64,000 nt of DNA from Sulfurimonas sp. hsl 1-7 (GTDB lineage: Bacteria; Campylobacterota; Campylobacteria; Campylobacterales; Sulfurimonadaceae): NCBI RefSeq assembly GCF_030577135.1, contig NZ_JAUIRR010000002.1, forward strand, positions 62,001 to 126,000. The letters are read 5' to 3'. Shown here in pieces: positions 1 to 8,186 of the stretch (the stretch's first letter is position 1; every line of letters starts with the position of its first letter). Made by a program: the position numbers and the translations under genes. Below the pieces are notes generated by a model. That model made no database searches. It saw only the letters and a list, made by a program, of their open reading frames with translations, and was not told the origin of the DNA.

Positions 1-1276
1 TTTCCCGGACACGCTGTTCTAAATGCTCATTAAGATCTGCGAGTTCATTAGAGACGGTATTTGCTAAATTTGCTAGAACATGCTGTGTATTGATGATCTC
101 TGTTCTGTCAAAACTTTCATCTTGCAGTATAACATGATGATCAATTTGATGGCACGTTTCAGATAATGCAATAAAAGTCATCGTTTCATTTAAGAGTTGG
201 TTTTTATTTTGAAAATGAAAAAATTCCCCGTAAGTGAAAAAACCTGAGCTGCTTCCCAATTTAGCAAGTGTTTCTAATTCATGTGTAATATAATTCTCTA
301 AAAATCTTCTGCGTGCCATACAAGAGTAGATAAATACGGCTTCAGCTTGACACATGTTTTGATTTGCAAACGAATGTATAGCGTATGTACCGTTGTTGAG
401 AATTGCATCTATATCACCGACACCAAAAGAGACCATATCGTACTCATCAATATTCCCTGCAAATGTCATAGAGCCGTCATCATGTTTTACTAACGGTGCT
501 CTTCCCAAAGAGATCTCATCTTTTTCAAATATAAGAGGAAACTCAATACCGATCTGAGGGAGTTTATTTGCCAACTCCTGCCCCATATATTTTGCGTATA
601 CATCTACAACCGGTAAACCGTCAAGTTCATATACTCTGTTGTTGACAGCTTTTGTAACTCTCATTTTCTTACCGATCGGTTTCCAATCAAAGAGATAACT
701 TGTTGCTACGTTTAAATTAGGGTTTATCAACCCCACACCGACAGCCCCTGAGTTTGTTATTTCATAGTTGTCAAAAACATATGTCTCTTTTAACTCACCG
801 TTATCTCCGGACAACCCACCGGCTAAAACTGCATTTGGGACTACTGCTTCTATCCCTTTAACAAAATCTTCGCCGTTTGTATTTATCCCGTCTGCAAAAC
901 TTATGAGTGCTTTTAAATCTTCGTCTTGGATGTAAGAGGCTAAAAGTTTACCCGCGTCATAGATACAATGCTCACATTCGGCATACTTGATAAGTTTTGC
1001 TTGTAGTTTTGTAGATTCAAAGATAGAAAAAGAAGCTACATTTTTTGATTTATAATATACCGTACTTGAATCAATTACACCGTCTGTCGTAGTTCCTATT
1101 AAAACACAAGAGGGTAGTTTTTTTTGAATATATTTTTGAACACTCTTTATAAATATTAAATCAGTGCATGAACAGAACAACTGTATAAGCAGTTGTTTAC
1201 TATCTTCAATACTGTTTTCATTAATAAAAAGTTCTAGCTCTTCAATAGTACTAAATGGTAGATTGATATTTTTCAT
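1..1276 (-). CDS. FIST-domain sensory protein, 3' end beyond window
   Basis: This reading frame starts at the ATG at 1276 and runs off the left edge, so only the first 425 residues are visible. They match the FIST_N plus FIST_C small-ligand sensor pair: a GTTTDGVI motif near residue 70 (family form IGxxTxGE), LAGGLSGDNG about 100 residues later, and a second domain with CMARR and FFTYGE motifs typical of FIST_C. The visible end (NEHLEQRVRE) is a charged helical linker of the kind that joins FIST to a histidine kinase or GGDEF output domain, so an output domain probably lies off the window. There is no signal peptide or membrane segment, so sensing is probably cytoplasmic. It has its own promoter (a TAGAAT box 6 nt before the ATG) and is separate from the ruvX operon. 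The ligand is unknown; amino acids are the family's proposed ligands. Confidence 0.85.
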   Translation of the reverse strand, partial: MKNINLPFSTIEELELFINENSIEDSKQLLIQLFCSCTDLIFIKSVQKYIQKKLPSCVLIGTTTDGVIDSSTVYYKSKNVASFSIFESTKLQAKLIKYAECEHCIYDAGKLLASYIQDEDLKALISFADGINTNGEDFVKGIEAVVPNAVLAGGLSGDNGELKETYVFDNYEITNSGAVGVGLINPNLNVATSYLFDWKPIGKKMRVTKAVNNRVYELDGLPVVDVYAKYMGQELANKLPQIGIEFPLIFEKDEISLGRAPLVKHDDGSMTFAGNIDEYDMVSFGVGDIDAILNNGTYAIHSFANQNMCQAEAVFIYSCMARRRFLENYITHELETLAKLGSSSGFFTYGEFFHFQNKNQLLNETMTFIALSETCHQIDHHVILQDESFDRTEIINTQHVLANLANTVSNELADLNEHLEQRVRE

Positions 1277-1282
1277 CTAATC

Positions 1283-1288
1283 ATTCTA
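1283..1288 (-). promoter_or_regulatory. Probable -10 box of the FIST gene
   Basis: On the minus strand TAGAAT is followed by six bases and the ATG, with no Shine-Dalgarno sequence. This would start the transcript at or beside the start codon (leaderless). Inferred from sequence only. Confidence 0.4.
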
Positions 1289-1346
1289 GTATCATTTAGC
1301 TTAATAATTCTTTTCTATTTAAAATTGTTATCTTTTATCGAGCCTG

Positions 1347-1736
1347 TTAATTTGAAGACAGATACCTCTGCAATATAATCATAGCTGAGATAGAATCAAC
1401 ACGACCATCTCTAATATAACGCATGTCACCCTTCATTAAATCTTCGGCTTCAAGAGAGCTGTTTGCTTCATCTTGGAAGAACACTTCACCTTCAAACTCT
1501 ACAAGATTTAAAAAATGCTCTATCCGTCTTCGCATCTCATCTTCACTGCTGCCACCTAGCGGGATACCTACAACCAGAGCCTCAGCTTCCCACTCTTGAA
1601 GTACGTTTTTAAGTTCATTTGCAGCTTGATTTCTATTTTTTCGGATGATTGCAGGAAGCGGTGTAACGATATCTTTATGAGCCGAATAGGCTAAACCTAT
1701 CCTTTTAAGCCCAAGATCTATTGCAATATATTTCAA
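1347..1736 (-). CDS. ruvX: RuvX/YqgF-family Holliday junction resolvase-like nuclease
   Basis: Small (129 aa) RNase H-fold protein of the YqgF/RuvX family, which is linked to pre-16S rRNA 5'-end processing and named as a putative Holliday junction resolvase. The first strand carries the catalytic aspartate (AIDLGLKRIGLAYS, residues 5-18). The VVGIPLGG segment near residue 56 and the DEANSSLEAE segment near residue 90 match the family's GxP and DERxTTxEAE blocks, and the end (GRVDSISAMIILQRYL) carries the last acidic residue. Length is normal. It begins immediately after the mnmE stop codon, so it is the last gene of the rpmH-rnpA-yidD-yidC-jag-mnmE transcript. Which of the two roles applies cannot be read from sequence. 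Confidence 0.9.
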   Translation of the reverse strand: MKYIAIDLGLKRIGLAYSAHKDIVTPLPAIIRKNRNQAANELKNVLQEWEAEALVVGIPLGGSSEDEMRRRIEHFLNLVEFEGEVFFQDEANSSLEAEDLMKGDMRYIRDGRVDSISAMIILQRYLSSN

Positions 1737-3068
1737 CTATTTTCCTAAACAAAATGAGCCGAACATCTTATCTAACATCTCATCATTTTCAAACGGTCGT
1801 GTAATACTTGCCATCGCTTTTACAGCTTCGTTAAGATGAAATGAAAAAATTTCCAACTCTTGATCCTCTAGAGGGAAGAATGCTTCATCGATATTTTTCA
1901 TTGTCTCTTCTACAGCAGCTATTTGTCTTTGTGAGATCAGCATTATCTCTTCACTGCTGTTTGAGCGGTCCATTATGTTCTCTAGTTTTTTAATTAGAGG
2001 AGTTACATCATCTTTAGAGTTGAGTTCTATATCAAAATCTAAGGAAACATCGAGTTTCGTTTCCAAGTCAATCTTGTTTTTAATACTGATTTGTTGCTTT
2101 TTAGTTTTTTCCAAAAGTGAGATGATCTGCTTATCTTCTTCATCCAACTCTCTTGAGTTATCAAAAACAGAAACAACAATGTCGCTTTGCTCAATTGCTT
2201 CTAAACTTCTTTGTATCCCTATCTTTTCAATCTCATCACTTGCATCACGGATTCCTGCCGTATCTACGATACGGATTAGGTGTGTACCTATCTTCACCTG
2301 TTCTTCGATCGTATCACGAGTAGTTCCGGCTATGTCACTTACAATGGCACGGTTGTAGTTCAATAAACCGTTTAAAAGTGAACTCTTTCCAACATTGGGT
2401 TTTCCTACAATTGCCACACGGAATCCCTGCATTAAACCTGCACGTGATTTTGAAGCCTGTAATGTACGCTCTAGTTGTTTTTTAAGACCCTCTAGTTTTG
2501 CTTTTATCTGCTCTACAAGATCTTCTGGGAGATCCTCTTCCGCATAGTCGATACTCACTTCCGAATATGCCAATATATGTATAATCTCATCTCGAACATT
2601 TTCGATAAACTCTTTTAAAGAACCTTTTACCTGTTTAGCTAAAATCTTTGCAGCATCTTCACTTTTTGCTTCAATAAGTTGGGAGATAGCTTCCGCTTCT
2701 GAGAGATCGATTCTACCGTTAAAGAATGCACGTTTAGAAAATTCACCTGCATTTGCAACGCGGGCTCCTGCATCTAAACAGCTTTGTAGAATTGATTGTG
2801 CAACAATATATCCGCCGTGACATTGGATCTCAACAACATCTTCACCTGTAAAAGAGTGTGGATTTTTAAAATAGATGATGATCGTCTCATCTATCAATTC
2901 GTTATTTTTATCATATACGTTTGTGAGTGTTGCGTATCTCGGAGAAAAGTTTTCTTTTTGTGAAAGTGTTTTTGCGATGCTCAGTGCTTTATCACCACTG
3001 AGTCTTATAATTGCGATCGAGCCTATGCCATTTGCAGTGGCAATAGCTACTATAGTATCATTATCCAT
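1737..3068 (-). CDS. mnmE: tRNA uridine-5-carboxymethylaminomethyl modification GTPase MnmE
   Basis: GTPase which, with MnmG, builds the 5-carboxymethylaminomethyl group on wobble U34 of certain tRNAs. The N-terminal formyl-THF-binding domain (about 1-118, including GEDVVEIQCHGG) is followed by helices and an inserted G domain: GKPNVGKSSLL near 222, AGTTRDT, DTAGIRD and NKIDLE. The chain ends in FCLGK, where the cysteine of the family's C(I/L/V)GK tail is conserved. The 443 aa length is normal. The gene follows jag with one base between them and precedes ruvX directly, as in many Campylobacterota. Cytoplasmic. Confidence 0.97.
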   Translation of the reverse strand: MDNDTIVAIATANGIGSIAIIRLSGDKALSIAKTLSQKENFSPRYATLTNVYDKNNELIDETIIIYFKNPHSFTGEDVVEIQCHGGYIVAQSILQSCLDAGARVANAGEFSKRAFFNGRIDLSEAEAISQLIEAKSEDAAKILAKQVKGSLKEFIENVRDEIIHILAYSEVSIDYAEEDLPEDLVEQIKAKLEGLKKQLERTLQASKSRAGLMQGFRVAIVGKPNVGKSSLLNGLLNYNRAIVSDIAGTTRDTIEEQVKIGTHLIRIVDTAGIRDASDEIEKIGIQRSLEAIEQSDIVVSVFDNSRELDEEDKQIISLLEKTKKQQISIKNKIDLETKLDVSLDFDIELNSKDDVTPLIKKLENIMDRSNSSEEIMLISQRQIAAVEETMKNIDEAFFPLEDQELEIFSFHLNEAVKAMASITRPFENDEMLDKMFGSFCLGK

Positions 3069-3069
3069 T

Positions 3070-3900
3070 TTATACGTGATAATCGTTTACGATGATATAT
3101 TTTAATCCCTCTTTAGTAGAGCGGATAACAACATATTTGTCCGGATATCTATTACGAAGTTCTTTAAGTGCGATCTGAACCAGTACACCGTCAAGGATTT
3201 TTGTCTGAGCACGTCCGTCTCTCTCAATAATATCATACACACCCTCTAGGTATTTTGCAACAGCTTCCTCTTGGTTGTGTAAGAACTCTGCTATCTCTAA
3301 ACGGAGTTGCAGATCATATTTTGCATTAATCCAGTTAAATAGCATATAAGAGAGTGCTTTATATCTGTACCCTTCTTTTCCGATAAGAAGTGCAGCATCT
3401 TCCCCTTTGAACTCTATAAGTAAAGTTGTTTCATCGTATGCACTCACATCTATCTCTTCAATATCAAAACAGATTGTTTTGAAGAGTTGATTGATATCGT
3501 GTTTTACCTCTTCAACAATATCAGAGATGTCATTATGAATAGCTTCATCTTCATAATCTACTTCATCATACTCATCGTCATAATCAGCAGTATAGTCAAG
3601 ACCGCTTCCTAAATCTTCATCTAGGTCCTCTTCTTGATCACTTACAAAAGATTCCGGTAGTATTGTATCGTTTAAAACCGTAGGTGTTACGATTTTTTCT
3701 TTTTTTACTACTTTCTCTTTTGGAGCTTCTTTTGTAGTTTTCACAGTTGCAACAATTACTGCCTTCTTTTTAAAAAGTCCTAAAAAACCACTACTTGGTG
3801 CTTGTACGACTTCAACAACCAATTCAGTTACTGAACAATTAAGAGACTCTGCAGCCTCTTTATATGCTTGTTCTAAACTTATAGATTCTATCTTGATCAT
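3070..3900 (-). CDS. jag: Jag/KhpB-type RNA-binding protein
   Basis: RNA-binding protein that usually accompanies YidC. It has a Jag_N domain (about 1-50, ending in the SSGFLGLFKKKA motif), a strongly acidic low-complexity linker (roughly 88-130, rich in D, E and Y), a KH domain with a LIGKEGYRYKAL loop near 180, and an R3H-like C-terminus (ALKELRNRYPDKYVVIRS). The usual R3H histidine is not obvious, so nucleic-acid binding by that domain may differ. It lies between yidC (2-base gap) and mnmE (1-base gap). In Gram-positive bacteria the KhpB partner controls cell elongation; the role here is inferred only from position and domains. Confidence 0.9.
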   Translation of the reverse strand: MIKIESISLEQAYKEAAESLNCSVTELVVEVVQAPSSGFLGLFKKKAVIVATVKTTKEAPKEKVVKKEKIVTPTVLNDTILPESFVSDQEEDLDEDLGSGLDYTADYDDEYDEVDYEDEAIHNDISDIVEEVKHDINQLFKTICFDIEEIDVSAYDETTLLIEFKGEDAALLIGKEGYRYKALSYMLFNWINAKYDLQLRLEIAEFLHNQEEAVAKYLEGVYDIIERDGRAQTKILDGVLVQIALKELRNRYPDKYVVIRSTKEGLKYIIVNDYHV

Positions 3901-3902
3901 AT

Positions 3903-5495
3903 CTATTTCCCGCTTTTTTTCTCGACAGCCGCTTTCGCATCTTTTGCATTTTTAAATTGTTGGTTTACAACAAACTGTTGTGCAATAGAGAATAAGTTAT
4001 TTACAAACCAGTATAACACAAGTCCAGACGGGAATGTAATAAAGAAGAATGTAAAAATAACCGGAAGGTATTTAAACAGTTTCTCTTGCATTGGATCTGT
4101 AAAGTTGTTTGGTGTCAAATGTTGTTGATAGAACATTGAAGCACCCATTAAGATCGGTAAAATATAGTAAGGGTCCATACGTGAAAGATCATCGATCCAT
4201 AATATCCAAGATGCACCTTGCAGTTCCACTGCATTTAAAAGTACACGGTAAATTGCAAAGAATACCGGGATCTGTAATAGCATCGGTAAACATCCACCCA
4301 GTGGATTAGCCCCGTGTTTCTTATACATCTCCATAGTCGCTGCGTTCATACGCTGTGGATCTTTTCCATACTTCTCTTTGATCTCTTTAAGCTGTGGTGC
4401 CAGCTCTTTGATCTTTTGCATACTTGACATACCCTTATGAGTAAGTGGATACAGTACAGCTCTAATAATAGCAGTTAACGCAATAATTGCCCAACCCCAG
4501 TTTCCAAAGATTCCGTATAACCAAGAAAGTAGTGCAAATAAAGGCTTAGCAGCAAATGTAAACCAACCATATTCAATTGCATTTACTAAAACAGGGTTTA
4601 TCGCTTTTAAAACTTTATACTCTTTTGGTCCTATGTATCCGTGGAATTCACCATTGTTTTCAGCTTCAAAATATACTACAGGATTATTATCAAAACCACG
4701 TTCTACAATAACATTTGTATCCGCTTTAAATCCATACATAAGAGTTGCAGTATATTGATCAAACGCAGAAGCGAGTTCAACACCTGAAAAAACTTTACGC
4801 CCTTCAGCTTCGCCATCTTCTGTAATGTGTGCTACATCTTCGTTTGTGTAGATCATAGATCCAGCTACTGCCATAAGTTGTTTTGTAACTTGTGGACGAT
4901 CTCCGATATATACGTAATAGCGTACATCTTTAGATGTACTGATTTTTACATCGTAATGACCGTCAGCATAGAATTTTAGTTGTTTCGTAACTGTCAACTG
5001 AGGTAGATTTTGTGTTAAAGTCACTTCTACAGGTTTCTCTGCTGAAAGTTCTGCATTTGCGATACTTGCAACGTACGGAGTTTTTAGTGAGTTCTCGTTG
5101 ATCTCTTTATCTAAAAATCTAACAAAAAGCGGTTTTGTACCGTTTTGAGGAATAACTTGCGCATGAAGGTCTTCAGAATCTCTGAACTTTTCTTCAAGTA
5201 GTTCTTTTGACGATATACGGCCTAAAGAATCTATCTTTAATATAAATTTATCATTTTTTATAACAACAATATCGTTTGATCCGCTTGCATTTATCTTCTC
5301 TGATTCAGAGATTGTATGCCCACTCACTTTTTCAACAGAAACACTTTGAGTTTTTTCTACTACTTCTTGTGTATCTTTTTGTAGATTTTGTTTTGGTTCC
5401 TCTGGTGGAAATATTGCCGTATAGGCTACGAAAAAAATTATAGATATCAGTACTGCGACTAATAATCTCTGATTTGGTGTCATCTTGTCAAACAC
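3903..5495 (-). CDS. yidC: Membrane protein insertase YidC
   Basis: Inner-membrane insertase of the YidC/Oxa1/Alb3 family (530 aa), Gram-negative type. An N-terminal anchor (about 11-29) is followed by a large periplasmic beta domain (about 60-310) and the conserved five-helix core. The core arginine lies in the second membrane segment (IIRAVLYPLTHKGM), and the cytoplasmic coiled region with KYGKDPQRMNAATMEMYKK and the PLGGCLPMLLQIPVFFAIY hairpin are clear. The C-terminal tail is basic, which fits ribosome contact. It lies three bases after yidD and two before jag, so production is tied to L34 and RNase P. Confidence 0.98.
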   Translation of the reverse strand: MFDKMTPNQRLLVAVLISIIFFVAYTAIFPPEEPKQNLQKDTQEVVEKTQSVSVEKVSGHTISESEKINASGSNDIVVIKNDKFILKIDSLGRISSKELLEEKFRDSEDLHAQVIPQNGTKPLFVRFLDKEINENSLKTPYVASIANAELSAEKPVEVTLTQNLPQLTVTKQLKFYADGHYDVKISTSKDVRYYVYIGDRPQVTKQLMAVAGSMIYTNEDVAHITEDGEAEGRKVFSGVELASAFDQYTATLMYGFKADTNVIVERGFDNNPVVYFEAENNGEFHGYIGPKEYKVLKAINPVLVNAIEYGWFTFAAKPLFALLSWLYGIFGNWGWAIIALTAIIRAVLYPLTHKGMSSMQKIKELAPQLKEIKEKYGKDPQRMNAATMEMYKKHGANPLGGCLPMLLQIPVFFAIYRVLLNAVELQGASWILWIDDLSRMDPYYILPILMGASMFYQQHLTPNNFTDPMQEKLFKYLPVIFTFFFITFPSGLVLYWFVNNLFSIAQQFVVNQQFKNAKDAKAAVEKKSGK

Positions 5496-5498
5496 AAA

Positions 5499-5861
5499 TT
5501 ACCCTTTATATGAAAAATTTTTAATAATGTGATAACGGTTCTTTTTCTTGGGAACCAACCAATATTTTATAGAATCAAGCTCTAATTTTGAGGGTTTTAA
5601 CTCTAGTCTATCTAAGACAGGATAGTCGATACCGCCGTCAAAAAGTTGATTGCAACGTAGTATTCTAGTCAAAGAGTTATAAAAAGCACTTAAAAGTGAA
5701 TTATTTTCAAAATTTATTCTTGCGTACTCGCTACAACTTGGGTAGTATCGACACGAACCGTAACCGATGAGAGTAAAAAACTTCTGATAAAGCCATAAAA
5801 GCTTAAGCAATAGTTTTCGCACGATAGAGAACTTTTTTGAAGTCATTTTTGAAGTTTTCAT
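5499..5861 (-). CDS. yidD: Membrane protein insertion efficiency factor YidD
   Basis: Small amphipathic membrane-associated protein of the YidD family, thought to help YidC-dependent insertion. The signature YGSCRYYPSCSEYA with its cysteines sits about residue 40, after a hydrophobic helix (LLLKLLWLYQKFFTLIG). The frame is open to a TTG at 5873. I chose the ATG at 5861 (120 aa), but ATG 5846 is also possible and none has a good ribosome binding site. All choices overlap the end of rnpA by 44-71 bases, so translation is probably coupled to rnpA. The C-terminus is longer and more basic than in the E. coli protein. Confidence 0.92.
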   Translation of the reverse strand: MKTSKMTSKKFSIVRKLLLKLLWLYQKFFTLIGYGSCRYYPSCSEYARINFENNSLLSAFYNSLTRILRCNQLFDGGIDYPVLDRLELKPSKLELDSIKYWLVPKKKNRYHIIKNFSYKG

Positions 5862-6114
5862 GAGATGTATCAAAGAGAGCTATTTTTGCAACAAAAATAT
5901 AGATACCGTCTTTAAGATCTGGAGAAAATTCACAAAAGCATGCGCGCATTCTGCGCTTTGCACGGTTGCGCTTGACAGCATTACCCAATTTCTTGGTTGC
6001 TGTGAAGCCCACTTTGCGAATTCCATCTTGTGGGAGATAAAATAGCACTACACTACTTGTATGCTGATTTTTACCTTTTTTATAAACATACTGAAACTCT
6101 TTATGGAGTTTCAG
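5803..6114 (-). CDS. rnpA: Ribonuclease P protein component
   Basis: Protein subunit of RNase P, which matures tRNA 5' ends. The family signature RNRAKRRMRA (consensus RNxxKRxxR) and the preceding GFTATKKLGNAVKR are clear. The first GTG in frame (6048) would remove the conserved N-terminal part (LHKEFQYVYKKGK), and no ATG, GTG or TTG exists further up. The frame is open back to 6145. I place the start at CTG 6114 (103 aa, normal length) because AGGCGG lies about 9 bases upstream; an ATT at 6141 is the alternative. The CTG is also the first base of a perfect 9-bp hairpin (6091-6114). Fifteen bases downstream of rpmH and overlapping yidD. Confidence 0.85.
   Translation of the reverse strand: MKLHKEFQYVYKKGKNQHTSSVVLFYLPQDGIRKVGFTATKKLGNAVKRNRAKRRMRACFCEFSPDLKDGIYIFVAKIALFDTSHENFKNDFKKVLYRAKTIA
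6091..6114 (-). promoter_or_regulatory. Perfect hairpin at the rnpA start
   Basis: CTGAAACTC, a 6-base loop, then GAGTTTCAG: a perfect 9-bp stem in the rpmH-rnpA message that begins at the presumed CTG start codon of rnpA. No U-run follows, so it is not a standard terminator. A role in limiting rnpA translation relative to L34 is inference. Confidence 0.5.
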
Positions 6115-6128
6115 TGTGTTAAATCCGC

Positions 6129-6263
6129 CTAAACTGACAATTTTTTACGACCTTTTGCACGACGGCGGTTTAGAATATTACGACCATTTTTAGTAGCCAT
6201 TCTAGCTCTAAAACCGTGTGTTCTTTTTCTAGGTGTATTATGTGGTTGGTATGTTCTTTTCAT
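6129..6263 (-). CDS. rpmH: 50S ribosomal protein L34
   Basis: 44-residue, very basic protein that matches L34 from end to end: [20 protein letters not shown] at the start and a [12 protein letters not shown] tail. The ATG at 6263 is preceded by an AAGGA Shine-Dalgarno sequence. It is first in the operon that continues with rnpA, yidD, yidC, jag, mnmE and ruvX. The gene order rpmH-rnpA-yidD-yidC-jag-mnmE is widespread near the origin in bacteria; dnaA is not visible next to it here. Confidence 0.98.
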   Translation of the reverse strand: MKRTYQPHNTPRKRTHGFRARMATKNGRNILNRRRAKGRKKLSV

Positions 6264-6295
6264 TTGGACATATCCTTATTTAATTTAAGAGCGAA

Positions 6296-6303
6296 ATTTT
6301 ACA
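6296..6303 (-). promoter_or_regulatory. Extended -10 promoter of the rpmH operon
   Basis: On the minus strand TGTAAAAT lies about 33 bases before the rpmH ATG, with an AT-rich stretch upstream and no evident -35 box, as is usual for sigma-70 promoters in this phylum. Confidence 0.4.
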
Positions 6304-6388
6304 AAAATATTACTTAAACACTCTTTAAGGTTACTTTTTACAAAGTTTTTCAGAAGAAAAACCCTTTAAAGCAGATCATATTACATTT

Positions 6389-6408
6389 ATGATATGATAC
6401 AATATCAT
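6389..6408 (+). promoter_or_regulatory. Inverted repeat over a -10 box before the secreted protein / barrel / GGDEF-EAL operon
   Basis: ATGATAT and ATATCAT are separated by six bases and overlap a possible extended -10 element (TGATACAAT, 6395-6403). The repeat could be an operator that blocks the promoter. The binding protein is unknown. Confidence 0.4.
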
Positions 6409-6456
6409 TTTATTACTTAAAATACTTACTAATCCTGCAGGGAGTTCACCATAATT

Positions 6457-6735
6457 TTGAAAAATTTTTTCATATCATTTATATTTACCACTATCTTGGT
6501 AACTCTTTTAAATGCAGAATCAAAACCTACAAACATAGAACTTTTAGCTAAAGAGCTGAATCTATACGGAGGTTCAAAAGCCTCTATACAGTGGAAAAGA
6601 GTCTTTTCATCACCCCGACATCTTAAGCGCTATAAACTTGAAAATCTCGATCAACATACAAGAGAGCAACTTGAGGAGTACCTCATTAAACATGCTGCCG
6701 ACTCTGAACAACCTATAGTACCAGGAATATTATAA
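6457..6735 (+). CDS. Small secreted protein of unknown function
   Basis: 92 residues starting at TTG 6457, with GGAG 12 bases upstream. Residues 1-20 form a signal peptide (FFISFIFTTILVTLLNA, with likely cleavage after NAES or NA), leaving a mature protein of about 72 residues that is mostly charged and helical, without cysteines. I do not recognise a family. Its stop overlaps the ATG of the outer-membrane gene (TAATG), and that gene overlaps the next in the same way, so all three are coupled. It may be a periplasmic partner of the barrel protein or an input to the periplasmic domain of the GGDEF-EAL protein; both ideas rest on position only. An ATT or ATA start a few codons upstream cannot be excluded. 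Confidence 0.75.
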   Translation: MKNFFISFIFTTILVTLLNAESKPTNIELLAKELNLYGGSKASIQWKRVFSSPRHLKRYKLENLDQHTREQLEEYLIKHAADSEQPIVPGIL

Positions 6736-8186
6736 TGAAACTACTAATCACTTTAATAACATTACCAATACTGCTCCTAGCATCTGAGGATCTATCACTT
6801 AAAGTCAAAAACTTAGAGGAACAACTTTTACAACTCAAAGAAGAGATGAAAACACACCAAGAAGACTTGGATGAACGTTTTCCTATTATTGAAAAGAATG
6901 AGAAACACGCGATCTTAGATAAACTTACTCTCTCACCGGAACTTTTAATACGTGTAGATAAAATGGATTATAAAACTGGACTTATTGGAGAAAACGGTGA
7001 TGCGACATTAATTAACGGCGGTCCATATGATGGAATGACACGTCGTGATAGATACTATAAAAGTTTTGAACCGGCCGGATATATTAGAATGCGCCTAAAT
7101 GTAAACGGTGATTTTGGTGATACAAAATTCCATAGCCGTTTATTATATGCAAACTCTTCTCAGTCGCATGAAAGACTTTGTATACTCTCTCGAGATATAA
7201 AATCAGCGAAGGGAGGCAGTGCTTTTGATCTCGATCGTGCATATATAGACTATACACCAAATCGATATAATGGAGGCAGCCTTACGTTTTCATTTGGGAT
7301 ACTGCCAACTAGCGGAGGGACACCTTCCCATTTTTCACAGAATAAACAACGCTCTTCAATGTTTCCTGCACTCGTGTTTGACATGAATACATATGGAGCA
7401 ATTCTTACAAAAAAATTTTATGACTCTCTGTATGTAAGAGCAATTGTGGCTAAAGCCTATACACTTAGAGAAAATTTCTACCCATATCAATGTAACCGTG
7501 AAAATATTGACAATGCAACCGTATATGGACTCTACAGTGACTTCTCATTTAACTTTTTGGGCAATTCTCTGCTCTCTTTTGGTGTAAATGTACTCGATGA
7601 TCTCAAAGCACATCCCTATTTAGGTCCAGATATTGATTCCTCACATGCACATGAACTTGGACGTATGTTTACTTACGGAGTCGGTTTAGATATAAATAAT
7701 TTTTTAAGTACTTCAAATATAGTTTTTGTTCATGCGGCAGCTTCAAGTCCTAATCCTAACGGGGCGATAGACGACTATAAAATCATCGCTCCAGTTACAG
7801 ATGAACTTACAGAAGGTGGCTACACAGGTTTTACCGTAGAAGACTATGCTAGCGGACCGATGATAGGAAAAATGGGATATTCATTCTACTTTGGCGGTAA
7901 ATACAACCTTATTCCTCAACTCTCTTTAGGTGCGGAGTTCAACTATGGAAGTAAATACTGGTTTGCAGCGACACAAGGTTCTGAAGATATATTTAATAAA
8001 CTTTCAATTCGCGGTCACGCTTTAGAAGTTTATGGTACATGGAACTTAAACCAATATCTCAATGCCAAATTAGGGTATTTACATATGAAAGAAGATTATA
8101 CTGGCAGTGGTTGGCACTTTGGCGAACCTGCTACAAAAGATGCAAAACAAAATATCTACTACCTTAGCTTAGAGGCACGCTTTTAA
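6735..8186 (+). CDS. Outer-membrane beta-barrel protein (DUF3373-like)
   Basis: 483 residues: a signal peptide (about 1-16, LLITLITLPILLLA), a short coiled coil (about 20-50, LKVKNLEEQLLQLKEEMKTH), then a beta-rich domain with alternating polar and hydrophobic strands ending in LSLEARF, a typical C-terminal barrel strand with terminal phenylalanine. The arrangement and the segment around residue 190 (SFGILPTSGG, then KQRSSMFPALVFDM) resemble the DUF3373 outer-membrane family of Campylobacterota. That name is from memory and not checked. It could be a pore or an adhesion barrel; substrate unknown. Translationally coupled to the genes on both sides. Confidence 0.75.
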   Translation: MKLLITLITLPILLLASEDLSLKVKNLEEQLLQLKEEMKTHQEDLDERFPIIEKNEKHAILDKLTLSPELLIRVDKMDYKTGLIGENGDATLINGGPYDGMTRRDRYYKSFEPAGYIRMRLNVNGDFGDTKFHSRLLYANSSQSHERLCILSRDIKSAKGGSAFDLDRAYIDYTPNRYNGGSLTFSFGILPTSGGTPSHFSQNKQRSSMFPALVFDMNTYGAILTKKFYDSLYVRAIVAKAYTLRENFYPYQCNRENIDNATVYGLYSDFSFNFLGNSLLSFGVNVLDDLKAHPYLGPDIDSSHAHELGRMFTYGVGLDINNFLSTSNIVFVHAAASSPNPNGAIDDYKIIAPVTDELTEGGYTGFTVEDYASGPMIGKMGYSFYFGGKYNLIPQLSLGAEFNYGSKYWFAATQGSEDIFNKLSIRGHALEVYGTWNLNQYLNAKLGYLHMKEDYTGSGWHFGEPATKDAKQNIYYLSLEARF

